Below, piece after piece: positions 8,216 to 15,381 of a stretch of 45,996 nucleotides of DNA. The notes below the pieces were generated by a model. That model saw nothing but the letters and a program-made list of their open reading frames with translations. It had not been told where the DNA came from and ran no database searches. The position numbers and the translations under genes were made by a program. The DNA comes from Alphaproteobacteria bacterium (GTDB taxonomy: Bacteria > Pseudomonadota > Alphaproteobacteria > Rhizobiales > Xanthobacteraceae), in the NCBI GenBank assembly GCA_016869215.1, contig VGEP01000035.1, forward strand, positions 1-45,996. Direction: 5' to 3'. The number at the start of each line of letters is the position of its first letter. The first letter of the stretch is position 1.

Positions 8216-8593
8216 ATGAAGGTCGCTTACGTGTTCGCCACCGATATGGCTGCAACCTACAAGCTCGGCACGATGATCCTGCCTCAGCTTGAGCAGAACA
8301 CCCATGGCGCAGATGTGATTGGCATGATGTTCTTCGACGACAATCTTTTCTCTCTTCGGCAGGGTGATCCCGTTGGTGAGCGGCTTGCCAGGATCGCCAA
8401 AGACAGGAACATTCTTTTGATGGTCTGCGACCAATGCGCCGTACGCCGCAGCTTGGCCGAAGGCACCTTCGAACAATGCGGCTCGGGCCAGGTCAAGGCC
8501 CGAGGCCTGGTGGAGGGGGTTGTCGCAGGTTGCTTCCCGCAGCTTTATGGCGCGCTCGCGGGCAGCCCACCCGACTACGTTGTGACGTTGTAG
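8216..8593 (+). CDS. DsrE/SaoD-like small sulfur-relay protein
   Basis: Encodes 125 aa from ATG 8216, with GAGGA eight bases upstream (an in-frame ATG at 8201 is the alternative). The fold pattern MKVAYVFATDMAATYKLGTMILPQLE... GADVIGMMFFDDNLF... NILLMVCDQCAVRR fits the DsrE/DsrF superfamily, small cytosolic proteins that move persulfide sulfur on conserved cysteines. CDQC, together with further cysteines in EQCGSG and AGCF, are candidate sulfur or metal ligands. It ends the rightward zinc operon. Its substrate is unknown; thiol chemistry on zinc-site cysteines is only inference. Confidence 0.72.
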   Translation: MKVAYVFATDMAATYKLGTMILPQLEQNTHGADVIGMMFFDDNLFSLRQGDPVGERLARIAKDRNILLMVCDQCAVRRSLAEGTFEQCGSGQVKARGLVEGVVAGCFPQLYGALAGSPPDYVVTL

Positions 8594-8629
8594 CCGGGCT
8601 AGCGCTTCAGGCCGACATCAATTACGACA

Positions 8630-8974
8630 TCAGGCCAAAGCGAGCGGACCATGGTCATCGCAATGATCGCCGTGCGGGTGATGCAACCGTCCGTTCACGA
8701 GATAATCGGTATGATCGCCGTGAGGAACTGCCTCATGCCCGCAACCCGGCCCATGCCTGTGGCCGGCGCATCGGACCTCCGGCGTGCAGTTCACAGGATT
8801 TGCCGCACCCACCGCTATGACATGCTCATCGACATGGTCGCCGTGCATATGATGCAGATGGCCGTCATGCAGATAGTCGATATGGCCATCGTGTTGAACC
8901 GCGGTATGCCCACAACCCGGACCATGTTGATGAGAATGATTGGCGTGCTTCTTTTCAGTGCAGGTCGTCATCAT
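8630..8974 (-). CDS. His-rich metal-binding protein with two repeats
   Basis: The ATG pair at 8974/8971 follows AAAGAGG at a normal distance. The 114-aa protein has two copies of a unit reading HGPGCGH.AV.H..H.DYL..G.LHH.HGDH.D.H, one in each half. Nearly a quarter of the residues are His, with a GCGH in each copy. No signal peptide or membrane segment is visible, so it is probably a cytosolic zinc store or chaperone; databases sometimes name such proteins zinc transporter permease, which this sequence does not support. It follows the ArsR gene by 37 bases and is convergent with the zinc operon. Confidence 0.82.
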   Translation of the reverse strand: MMTTCTEKKHANHSHQHGPGCGHTAVQHDGHIDYLHDGHLHHMHGDHVDEHVIAVGAANPVNCTPEVRCAGHRHGPGCGHEAVPHGDHTDYLVNGRLHHPHGDHCDDHGPLALA

Positions 8975-9011
8975 CGTGCCTCTTTGGTTGATTGTTGATC
9001 GGTCAGTCTTG

Positions 9012-9368
9012 CTATTCCCGCTCAGCGGCGTGTTCGATTGCGCCGTGGACCATTTGCAGGACGTGATCGTCCGCAAGTGAGTAGTAGATATGTTTGGCTT
9101 CACGGCGGCGTTTGACGAGCCTCGCTGAGAAGAGAGCCCTCAGTCGCGCGGACACCGTCGTCATCTGCTCATTCTCCAGCTCCGCGAGCTCCGTGACGCA
9201 GATCTCGGAATGTGCCAGCCGGGTCAACAATCGAAGCCGAGCCGGATCGCCAAGTGCACGGAACATGGCCGCGGCGTCTCGAAGCTGGGATTGATTTGGC
9301 GGCCCGGGAAGCTCCCTGGGAGGGTGATAGTGATCAGCAGCCCTCCCTAGCTTCTTTGCTCGTCGCAT
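9012..9368 (-). CDS. ArsR/SmtB-family regulator
   Basis: Encodes 118 aa with an ArsR winged helix: FRALGDPARLRLLTRLAHSEICVTELAELENEQMTTVSARLRALFSARLVKRRREAKHIYYSLAD. The recognition helix MTTVSARLRAL and wing are intact. Residues resembling the C-terminal alpha-5 zinc site of SmtB/CzrA are visible (DDHVLQMVHGAIEHAAERE: Asp, His, His, Glu), so zinc is the likely signal. It probably represses its own promoter (dyad at 9385-9406) and the His-rich gene behind it, releasing when zinc is high, opposite in sense to Zur at the other end of the island. Confidence 0.85.
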   Translation of the reverse strand: MRRAKKLGRAADHYHPPRELPGPPNQSQLRDAAAMFRALGDPARLRLLTRLAHSEICVTELAELENEQMTTVSARLRALFSARLVKRRREAKHIYYSLADDHVLQMVHGAIEHAAERE

Positions 9369-9384
9369 GACACTGGATCATTCC

Positions 9385-9406
9385 ATTAATCGATGGATTG
9401 ATTAAT
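9385..9406. promoter_or_regulatory. probable ArsR operator dyad
   Basis: ATTAATC (9385-9391) and GATTAAT (9400-9406) form an inverted repeat with an eight-base centre that itself contains AATC-GATG-GATT. An outer pair TGACAC (9368-9373) and GTGTCA (9415-9420) encloses it. It lies just upstream of the ArsR start codon in the AT-rich promoter region, the usual place for an SmtB/ArsR operator. Confidence 0.55.
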
Positions 9407-9433
9407 CGTAATGGGTGTCATTTGTCAACCCCG

Positions 9434-9680
9434 TGACCTGCCACTGAACTTTCATCCAGCGGCGATTAGAGCCTCGACCGATGTGCTCTGAGGCCGCCAA
9501 ACTGGATCGTTTTTGGCTAGAGTTCTTGGCGCAAATTCCCAGGCTGGGAGGAGCGCAGAGCGATGAAGGCATCACGGTTTTCGGACGCCCAGAAGTTCAT
9601 TCTGAAGCAAGGCGCGGACGGCATGCCGGTGGCGGACATCTGCCGCAAGACCGGGATCCGCCAGTCGACCCTGTCCCTAT
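9434..9680 (+). mobile_element. IS3-family left-end fragment with orfA start
   Basis: From about 9434 (TGACCTGCCACTG) the sequence reads like the left end of an IS3/IS407-type element, followed by an ATG at 9563 that opens the transposase OrfA N-terminus (MKASRFSDAQKFILKQGADG, then ADICRKTGIRQSTLS). This HTH stops matching after about 38 residues near 9676; the frame runs on to a TGA at 9739 through unrelated DNA. The rest of OrfA, all of OrfB and the right end are missing. It abuts a second IS fragment on the other strand, so the locus is nested and inactive. The exact left end is my estimate. Confidence 0.65.
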
Positions 9681-9686
9681 CGCATA

Positions 9687-9980
9687 TCAAATCCGCGCGT
9701 ATTGATGGTGCAAGCCGCCGAGAACAGGGTGCGCTTTGATGCAACCTACCGATTGAACAGAGCGTGGGATTGGCGTGTCCTTGGACAGGGATAGATGTGT
9801 GCGGGCCGCATTATAGTAATCGAGGGAGCACGACAGCACATGACGTAGATGCCGCTCTCCGAACACGACGACGTGGTCAAGGCATTCCCGGCGGATCGAT
9901 CCAATCAGACGCTCCGCGTAGCCATTCTGCCAGGGTGAGCGTGGAGATGTCGGACGATCGCGAATGCCGAGAGATCGAAG
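9687..9980 (-). pseudogene. transposase (rve integrase core) C-terminal fragment
   Basis: The minus strand encodes the last ~97 residues of a DDE integrase-core transposase: GIRDRPTSPRSPWQNGYAE RLIGSIRRECLDHVVVFGERHLRHVL, then YYNAARTHLSL and a final GGLHHQYAR. The catalytic glutamate segment (YAERLIGSIRRE) is present but the two upstream aspartates are absent. In the same frame the sequence upstream of about 9980 is unrelated to a transposase (it includes the tRNA-like remnant). It is the tail of an IS of the IS3/IS481-like type, cut at both sides. Confidence 0.75.
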
Positions 9981-10043
9981 GCGGTGGGTATTGGGCTTCT
10001 TGGCGCGCTCGAAGTCGGCAGAGAATGTTTGTCGCGGAAGGAC

Positions 10044-10095
10044 TGGCGGCCGAGATAGGATTCGAACTCCCGGTACGGAATCGAGTCTTGACTCG
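10044..10095 (-). pseudogene. decayed tRNA-like 3' end
   Basis: On the minus strand this reads as a T-loop core GAGTTCGAATCC followed by an acceptor-like CTCGGCC, G and CCA, with a CGAGTC-AA-GACTCG hairpin in the place of a variable arm. The bases right after CCA (GTCCTTC) are the same as those following the intact tRNA-Ser at 16858. The T stem pairs poorly and no convincing anticodon arm or 5' half is visible, so it is not a working tRNA. It borders IS fragments and may be a remnant attachment site. From here to 10291 I see no gene, only an 18-bp dyad at 10176-10193. Confidence 0.4.
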
Positions 10096-10291
10096 TGGAA
10101 TTTCAATGACTTAGCTGCCGTCGATTTTTCTTGCCGGAGAATGTTCGGGACGCTCGCTTGGTGCCGAAAGCAACTGCACTGCAAATTCAGTGCGGAGGTT
10201 TGCGGCTTTATACGCGAGCTGACATGCGCGGCTGAGGCCCTGGACTCCGTTTCGCCGGTGACAATTCCCTGAGGCATCTTGTTCAAGTTGG

Positions 10292-11104
10292 CTATTGCCG
10301 AACAACTCTCTTTGGTTGCCTGAGATCCTGCGTGATCGTATGGGCTGTTGCCAGCAATCGATCCAGGTGTCTGCGAGCGAAACGCTCCGGAGGCATGTAG
10401 GTTCTCAGCCAACAGATCGTGAGGGCGCCGATCGCCGTTCCTTCCTCGTGAATCGGCACAGCGATGGCGTGCAGCTGATCGTCGCTGATGGTTTCGCCGG
10501 TGTAACCACTTCGGCGGTTGGCATAACCCTGTCGGCGAATCTGGGCGAGTTCGGCAGCCAGCGCTTGTTCGGTCAGCCCGAACCGCGTTGCGCCCCAGCG
10601 CTCGTCGCGGCGCAGGTCGTGCATCAAACGCGCAACCTTGCGGTCGTCGAGCGTCGAGAGATAGGCGAGCCCGCCGGCTGAGGCGAACATGTTGACCTCA
10701 AAATCAATCAGCGCTCGGTAGAGACTGAACGGACTGAGGGGCCGAGTCGATTCGACGATCACCATCCGATCGCGGCGGAAGGCCAGTAGGTCCGAGGGCC
10801 ATTCGATTTTGTGCGTCAGTAGCGCCATGTGTGGCAGCGCCGCCTCCACCAGCCGGGCGCTGACAGTGGGGAGCGCCACGCTGCTGGCCCAGGGCAGAGA
10901 AACGTTGACGCGATAGCTGCCATCCTCAATTCCAGTTCGAACAAAGTGCCGCTGCACCAAGGTGGCGAGCAGCCGTCGCAGCGTGGATTTGGGTAGACCG
11001 GTGAGCTGGTGAAGCCGAAACAACGGGCACGGCCCATGGCGCGCCAGCGCCTCGAGCACCTGGATGCCGCGGTCGAGGGAACGAGTTTCGAGCGCTCGTG
11101 GCAT
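10292..11104 (-). CDS. IclR-family transcriptional regulator
   Basis: Encodes about 270 aa from ATG 11104 (MPRALETRSLDRGIQVLEAL); the open frame to 11215 overlaps the divergent promoter region and is less likely. The N-terminal winged helix (FRLHQLTGLPKSTLRRLLATLVQRHFV) is followed by the IclR effector domain (MFASAGGLAYLSTLDDRKVARLM, GYTGETISDDQLHAIAVPIHEEGTAIGALTICW). Such proteins sense aromatic or other organic acids and control adjacent catabolic operons. It is divergent from the GMC oxidoreductase operon, 119 bases between starts, which makes that operon its likely target. The effector is unknown. Confidence 0.88.
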   Translation of the reverse strand: MPRALETRSLDRGIQVLEALARHGPCPLFRLHQLTGLPKSTLRRLLATLVQRHFVRTGIEDGSYRVNVSLPWASSVALPTVSARLVEAALPHMALLTHKIEWPSDLLAFRRDRMVIVESTRPLSPFSLYRALIDFEVNMFASAGGLAYLSTLDDRKVARLMHDLRRDERWGATRFGLTEQALAAELAQIRRQGYANRRSGYTGETISDDQLHAIAVPIHEEGTAIGALTICWLRTYMPPERFARRHLDRLLATAHTITQDLRQPKRVVRQ

Positions 11105-11223
11105 GGTCGCAGCGTGCCGCAGAGCGGCACGGTTGTCCAATTGTTCTGGCAAAGGCTTCTGGAGGCTTGCTAGCCTCGCATTGTCCCCATGGATGCGCAG
11201 TTGACGCGGCGGCAAGGGACCAA

Positions 11224-12858
11224 ATGATCTACGACTACATCATTGTCGGAGCGGGCTCGTCGGGCTGCGTGCTGGCCAATCGTTTGAGCGAAGACGGCAC
11301 GAGTCGGGTGCTGCTGCTCGAAGCTGGCGGGAAGGATCGCGATCCGTGGATTCACATTCCGGTTGGCTTCTTTCGGAGCATTTTCAACAAGCGGCTGACC
11401 TGGCGGTTCGACACTGAGCCGCTCGCGGGCACGGCAGGCCGCCGGCTTCCCTGGATCGCGGGGCGGGTGCTGGGCGGATCAAGCTCGATTAATGGCCTCG
11501 TGTACATTCGGGGCCAGCACGAGGACTACGACGACTGGGGCGCGCTCGGACTTGAGGGTTGGTCCTATGACGGCGTGCTGCCGTATTTCCGGCGTTGCGA
11601 GCGCCAGGGGCGCGGGCCGGATGCCTATCACGGCACCGACGGGCCGCTCGCGGTATCGGACATCTCCATGCCTAACCCGTTATGTTCGATTTTCATCGAG
11701 TCAGCGGCAGCGCTGGGAATCCCACGCAATCCCGACTTCAACGGCGCAAGCCAGGAAGGAGCCGGGCTGCTGCAATTGACAGTTGGCAACGGCTGGCGCT
11801 GCAGCACCGCACGCGCCTATTACCGCCCAGCGCGCGCGCGTCCAAACCTGCGGCTGGAACTCAATGCGTGCGTCGAACGCATCTTACTCGATGGCAAACG
11901 CGCCGTCGGCGTGAGCTGGCGCCGGGGCAATCAACCAGCGCAGGCGAAGGGGCAGCACATCATTCTTGCTGCCGGCGCGATCGGCTCACCGCGGCTGCTG
12001 CAACTCTCCGGCATCGGGCCGGCCGATGTCCTCAAGCGGGCTGGCATCGAACCGAAGGTGGTGCTGCCTGGCGTCGGGCGAAACCTGCAGGATCACTACC
12101 AGGCGCGCTGCATCTACGCGTCGACTCGGCCGATCACGGTCAACGACCGCTATCACAGCCTGTTCGGCAAGCTTGGCATGGCGCTGCGCTTTGCGGTGTT
12201 CCGCGACGGCGAGATGGCCATCGGTGCCGGTCAGGCCGCGCTGTTCGCACGAGCCATGCCGGGCGCCAACCGGCCCGATGTGCAGTTTCATTTCGCACCC
12301 CTCAGCGCCGACCGGCCGGGTGCCGGCCTGCACCGCTTCTCGGCATTCACCTTTGCCGTCAATCAGGCGCGCCCTGAGAGCCGCGGATTCTTGGAGATTC
12401 GATCACCCGATCCCGATGCACCGCCATTGATCCAGCCCAATTATCTCGATGCGGCGATCGACCGGGCAACCCTGGTGGCGGGCCTGCGATTGGCTCGCCG
12501 CCTGGGCCAGACACCGCCGATCAGCGACTACGTCAAGGCCGAGGTGGCGCCCGGATCTGGGGCTGAGAGTGACGACGAACTGATCGATTTCGCGCGCCGG
12601 ACCGGCGTGTCCCTGTTCCATCCGGTGGGCACCTGCAAGATGGGGCTGAATGACGACGCCGTCGTGGATGCGCGTCTGCGCGTACGGGGCGTTGCGGGCC
12701 TCTCCGTGATCGACGCCTCGATCATGCCGACGCTGGTATCGGGCAACACCAATGCTGCCGCGATCATGATCGCCGAGAAGGGTGCCGATCTGGTGAGAGC
12801 CTCGGCACGCGAAGTCCAAGGCCAAATGCGGCCCGCGACGATGGCCTACGCGAAGTGA
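11224..12858 (+). CDS. GMC-family FAD oxidoreductase (choline-dehydrogenase-like)
   Basis: Encodes 544 aa from ATG 11224 (MIYDYIIVGAGSSGCVLANRL), directly at the FAD-binding GxGxxG; earlier in-frame starts from 11098 would add 42 non-matching residues. GMC signatures follow: WIAGRVLGGSSSINGLVYIRG, the second motif GAIGSPRLLQLSGIGP, and the catalytic region HPVGTCKMG with the terminal NTNAAAIMIAEKGADL. The family oxidises alcohols to aldehydes with FAD. The close relatives are annotated choline dehydrogenase, but no betaine genes are near, so the substrate is probably another alcohol. It heads an operon with a GST, a CMD protein and a Bug-type binding protein, under the divergent IclR gene. 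Confidence 0.9.
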   Translation: MIYDYIIVGAGSSGCVLANRLSEDGTSRVLLLEAGGKDRDPWIHIPVGFFRSIFNKRLTWRFDTEPLAGTAGRRLPWIAGRVLGGSSSINGLVYIRGQHEDYDDWGALGLEGWSYDGVLPYFRRCERQGRGPDAYHGTDGPLAVSDISMPNPLCSIFIESAAALGIPRNPDFNGASQEGAGLLQLTVGNGWRCSTARAYYRPARARPNLRLELNACVERILLDGKRAVGVSWRRGNQPAQAKGQHIILAAGAIGSPRLLQLSGIGPADVLKRAGIEPKVVLPGVGRNLQDHYQARCIYASTRPITVNDRYHSLFGKLGMALRFAVFRDGEMAIGAGQAALFARAMPGANRPDVQFHFAPLSADRPGAGLHRFSAFTFAVNQARPESRGFLEIRSPDPDAPPLIQPNYLDAAIDRATLVAGLRLARRLGQTPPISDYVKAEVAPGSGAESDDELIDFARRTGVSLFHPVGTCKMGLNDDAVVDARLRVRGVAGLSVIDASIMPTLVSGNTNAAAIMIAEKGADLVRASAREVQGQMRPATMAYAK

Positions 12859-12916
12859 ACGCACGCAATAGCCGACAGGATAGCGGCGTGAATCGACGTT
12901 AGAACGGACCAATGCG

Positions 12917-13723
12917 ATGCTCGAGCTCTATCACCACGGATCGTCGGTTTGTGCGGCAAAGGTTCGATTCGTGCTGGCTGAAAAGGACCTGCAATGGCAC
13001 GGCCATTATGTCGATATCCTCAAGGGCGATCAGTTTGATCCAGCCTACATGAAGCTCAATCCCAAAGCCGTCGTCCCGACGCTGGTGCACGATGGCCACG
13101 TCATCGTTGAATCAACCGTCATCGCGGAGTATCTCGACGAAACCTTCCCGGAGCCGCCGCTCAAACCCGCCGCGCCGCTTGGGCGCGCTCATATGCGTGT
13201 GTGGACCAAGGCGGTGGACGAATTGATGCACCCCGCATGCGCGGAAATCACTTTCGCGTCCTGCCACCGCCACATTATCAATCGCCTCCCGCCTCACGAG
13301 CACGCCCGCTTTCTTGCGAGCACGCCGCCGATTTCAGTGACGACAAGCTGGCACGAGCGCAAGAAGGAAATCGTCAAGCTTGGCTTCGGGGCGCCGGGGA
13401 TCGCAGCCAAGTTCCGGCTCTACGACAGCTATTTGCAGAAAATGGACGATGCGCTTCGGCACCATGCCTGGCTTGCCGGCGACAGGCTCTCGCTCGCCGA
13501 CATCGGATTTGCGCCCTACGTCAACCGTCTCGACATGCTGGGCATGTCGGCGATGTGGACCCGCAGCCGGCCGCGACTGACCGACTGGTTCGAGCGGATC
13601 AAGGCGCGTCCCGGGTTCGGCCCGTCGTTCATCCACGTGTGTCCGCCGGATCTGACCAGCGATCTTGCAACCTTCGGCCGGCAAAGCTGGCCGGAGGTCG
13701 AACGCATTTTTGCGGGCGATTAG
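12917..13723 (+). CDS. glutathione S-transferase family protein
   Basis: Encodes 268 aa, somewhat longer than typical 210-aa GSTs. The N-terminal thioredoxin fold reads MLELYHHGSSVCAAKVRFVLAEK, with the SSVCAAKVR helix as the glutathione site and the cis-proline motif VVPTLVHDG, then ESTVIAEYLDE. The all-alpha C-terminal domain contains WLAGDRLSLADIGFAPYVNRLD, the usual N-capping box. A central extension (PPHEHARFLAST...HERKKEIVKLGFGAPG) accounts for the extra length and resembles lignin-ether-cleaving or dehalogenating GSTs. With the neighbouring oxidoreductase it could act on an aromatic ether or an electrophilic intermediate; this is inference. Confidence 0.88.
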   Translation: MLELYHHGSSVCAAKVRFVLAEKDLQWHGHYVDILKGDQFDPAYMKLNPKAVVPTLVHDGHVIVESTVIAEYLDETFPEPPLKPAAPLGRAHMRVWTKAVDELMHPACAEITFASCHRHIINRLPPHEHARFLASTPPISVTTSWHERKKEIVKLGFGAPGIAAKFRLYDSYLQKMDDALRHHAWLAGDRLSLADIGFAPYVNRLDMLGMSAMWTRSRPRLTDWFERIKARPGFGPSFIHVCPPDLTSDLATFGRQSWPEVERIFAGD

Positions 13724-13743
13724 AGATCGTAGCGGGGAATCTC

Positions 13744-14325
13744 ATGATGACCACACCAATCTACGAGAAGCGACAGAACTTTGAGATGGAGCGGTGGCCT
13801 GAGCTCCGCCAGACGGTCAATGCGCTCATCAAGCTTGTGTTTCCCAGCCGCGAGGTGCCCGGCGAACTCAAGCAGCTGATCTTCACGGCGGCCAGCGTCG
13901 CAAGCGGTTGCCGGCACTGCCAGTCGCACGGCGCCTACCATTTGCATCGGCTGGGCGTGCCCGACGAGAAGATCCAAGCCCTCTGGAACTATCAGACCTC
14001 GCCGCTCTTTTCCGAAGCCGAGCGCGTAGCGCTCGACCTGGCCTTCGCCGCCGGTGTTTCTCCGAATGCGGCGGGGCCCGACAATTTCGCGGAGCTGCGC
14101 AAGCATTATACCGACACGCAGATCATCGAGATTTTGGCCGTGATTGCGATGGGCGGATTCCTGAACCGCTGGAACGACACCATCGCGACGGTGACCGACC
14201 AGGAATCCATCGATTTTGCTGAACGTGTTTTGCGGCCGGTGGGCTGGGCGCCAGGCAAGCACGCCGGCGCCCAGGAAGAACAGCGCAAGGGCCATCCCAT
14301 CACCCTGGGCTGGACCAACGAGTAG
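13744..14325 (+). CDS. carboxymuconolactone decarboxylase/AhpD-like protein
   Basis: Encodes 193 aa from ATG 13744 (MMTTPIYEKRQNFE) after a GGGGAA ribosome-binding site. The family's helical core has the redox motif ASGCRHCQSHGAYH with Cys56, Cys59 and His62, as in AhpD peroxidase partners; the strand EIIEILAVIAMGGFLNRWND is also typical. Such proteins either reduce peroxides or act as lactone decarboxylases or isomerases in aromatic degradation. The CxxCxxH motif favours the AhpD-like redox role. It sits 20 bases after the GST gene in the same direction. Confidence 0.85.
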   Translation: MMTTPIYEKRQNFEMERWPELRQTVNALIKLVFPSREVPGELKQLIFTAASVASGCRHCQSHGAYHLHRLGVPDEKIQALWNYQTSPLFSEAERVALDLAFAAGVSPNAAGPDNFAELRKHYTDTQIIEILAVIAMGGFLNRWNDTIATVTDQESIDFAERVLRPVGWAPGKHAGAQEEQRKGHPITLGWTNE

Positions 14326-14381
14326 CCCGAGAGAGCGGTCCGCAACGTCATGCAACAGAGCATCCACTATTGAGGTTCGCC

Positions 14382-15374
14382 ATGTACGACAGATCAAATG
14401 CGATGAGCCTGGTCGCCTGCACGCTCGCTGCAATGCTGATCACCTGTCTTGCGTTGCCCGCTGGCGCGCAGATCCCAAAACCATCCCAGGTCGGGCAAAT
14501 CGTCGTCGGTGTTCCGGCCGGCTCGAATATCGACGTGACGGCGCGCATCTTGGCGGAAAACGTCAGCAAGGCGAGCGGCCAGACATATGTCGTTCTGAAT
14601 CGGCCGGGGGCCGGTGGCACGATCGCCGCCGAAATGGTCGCGCGCTCGCCGGCCGATGGAATGACGCTGTTCGTGTCCCCCATTTCAACCATGGTGACCG
14701 AGCCGCAGGTGAACCGGCAGAATGTTCGCTACGACCCATTTAAGGACTTCACGCCGATCTCGATCGTCGCGACCGTCGATTTGGCGCTCGCGGTGGGCCC
14801 GGCGCTGCGCGTTGGCAGCTTTGCCGACTATCTGACAGCCGTGCGCACGGACGAGACCAAGGGCTTTTTCACCAGCCCGGGCGTGAACGGTCTACCCCAT
14901 TTCCTCGGCATGCTGATCGCAAAGCAATCGGGTGCCAAGTTCGTCCATGTGCCCTACGGCGGGCCGGGACCTGCGGTGCAGGCCGTCGTCGGCGGGCATG
15001 TTCCCGCCCTGATCGTCGGCTATTCGGATCTGATCGCCCTTCACCGCGGCGGCACGCTGCGAATTCTGGCGACCTCCGGCACGTCACGCCACGAGATGAC
15101 GCCTGAGGTGCCGACGTTCAAGGAACTGGGCTATCCATTCGAAGTGTCGGTGTGGTACGGCGTGTTCGCACCGGGCGGAACGCCGCCGGCCGTGATCGAG
15201 CGCTTGAACAATCTTATCGTCGATGCGGCACGGTCCAAGCAGCTGAGCGATTATCTCCTCAACAACGGCCATCGCATGGTTGGCTCCACGGCGCAGGCGC
15301 TCGCCGAGGCGCATCGGAACGACTTCAAGCGCTGGGGCGATTTCATCCGCAGCGAGGCGATCACGGTCAAATAA
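14382..15374 (+). CDS. Bug-family tripartite tricarboxylate binding protein
   Basis: Encodes 330 aa from ATG 14382 (a TTG at 14370 is possible). A signal peptide with a hydrophobic core (LVACTLAAMLITCLALPAGAQ) exports it to the periplasm. Bug-family features are VGVPAGSNIDVTARILAENVS, VLNRPGAGGTIAAEMVARSPADG, FVHVPYGGPGPAVQAVVGGHV and FELGYPFEVSVWYGVFAPGG-like segments. These proteins bind carboxylates for TTT transporters (TctABC), though rhizobia have many orphan copies. No TctA or TctB gene is next to it. It may capture the substrate or an acidic product of the pathway encoded here. Confidence 0.9.
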   Translation: MYDRSNAMSLVACTLAAMLITCLALPAGAQIPKPSQVGQIVVGVPAGSNIDVTARILAENVSKASGQTYVVLNRPGAGGTIAAEMVARSPADGMTLFVSPISTMVTEPQVNRQNVRYDPFKDFTPISIVATVDLALAVGPALRVGSFADYLTAVRTDETKGFFTSPGVNGLPHFLGMLIAKQSGAKFVHVPYGGPGPAVQAVVGGHVPALIVGYSDLIALHRGGTLRILATSGTSRHEMTPEVPTFKELGYPFEVSVWYGVFAPGGTPPAVIERLNNLIVDAARSKQLSDYLLNNGHRMVGSTAQALAEAHRNDFKRWGDFIRSEAITVK

Positions 15375-15381
15375 GATCGGC

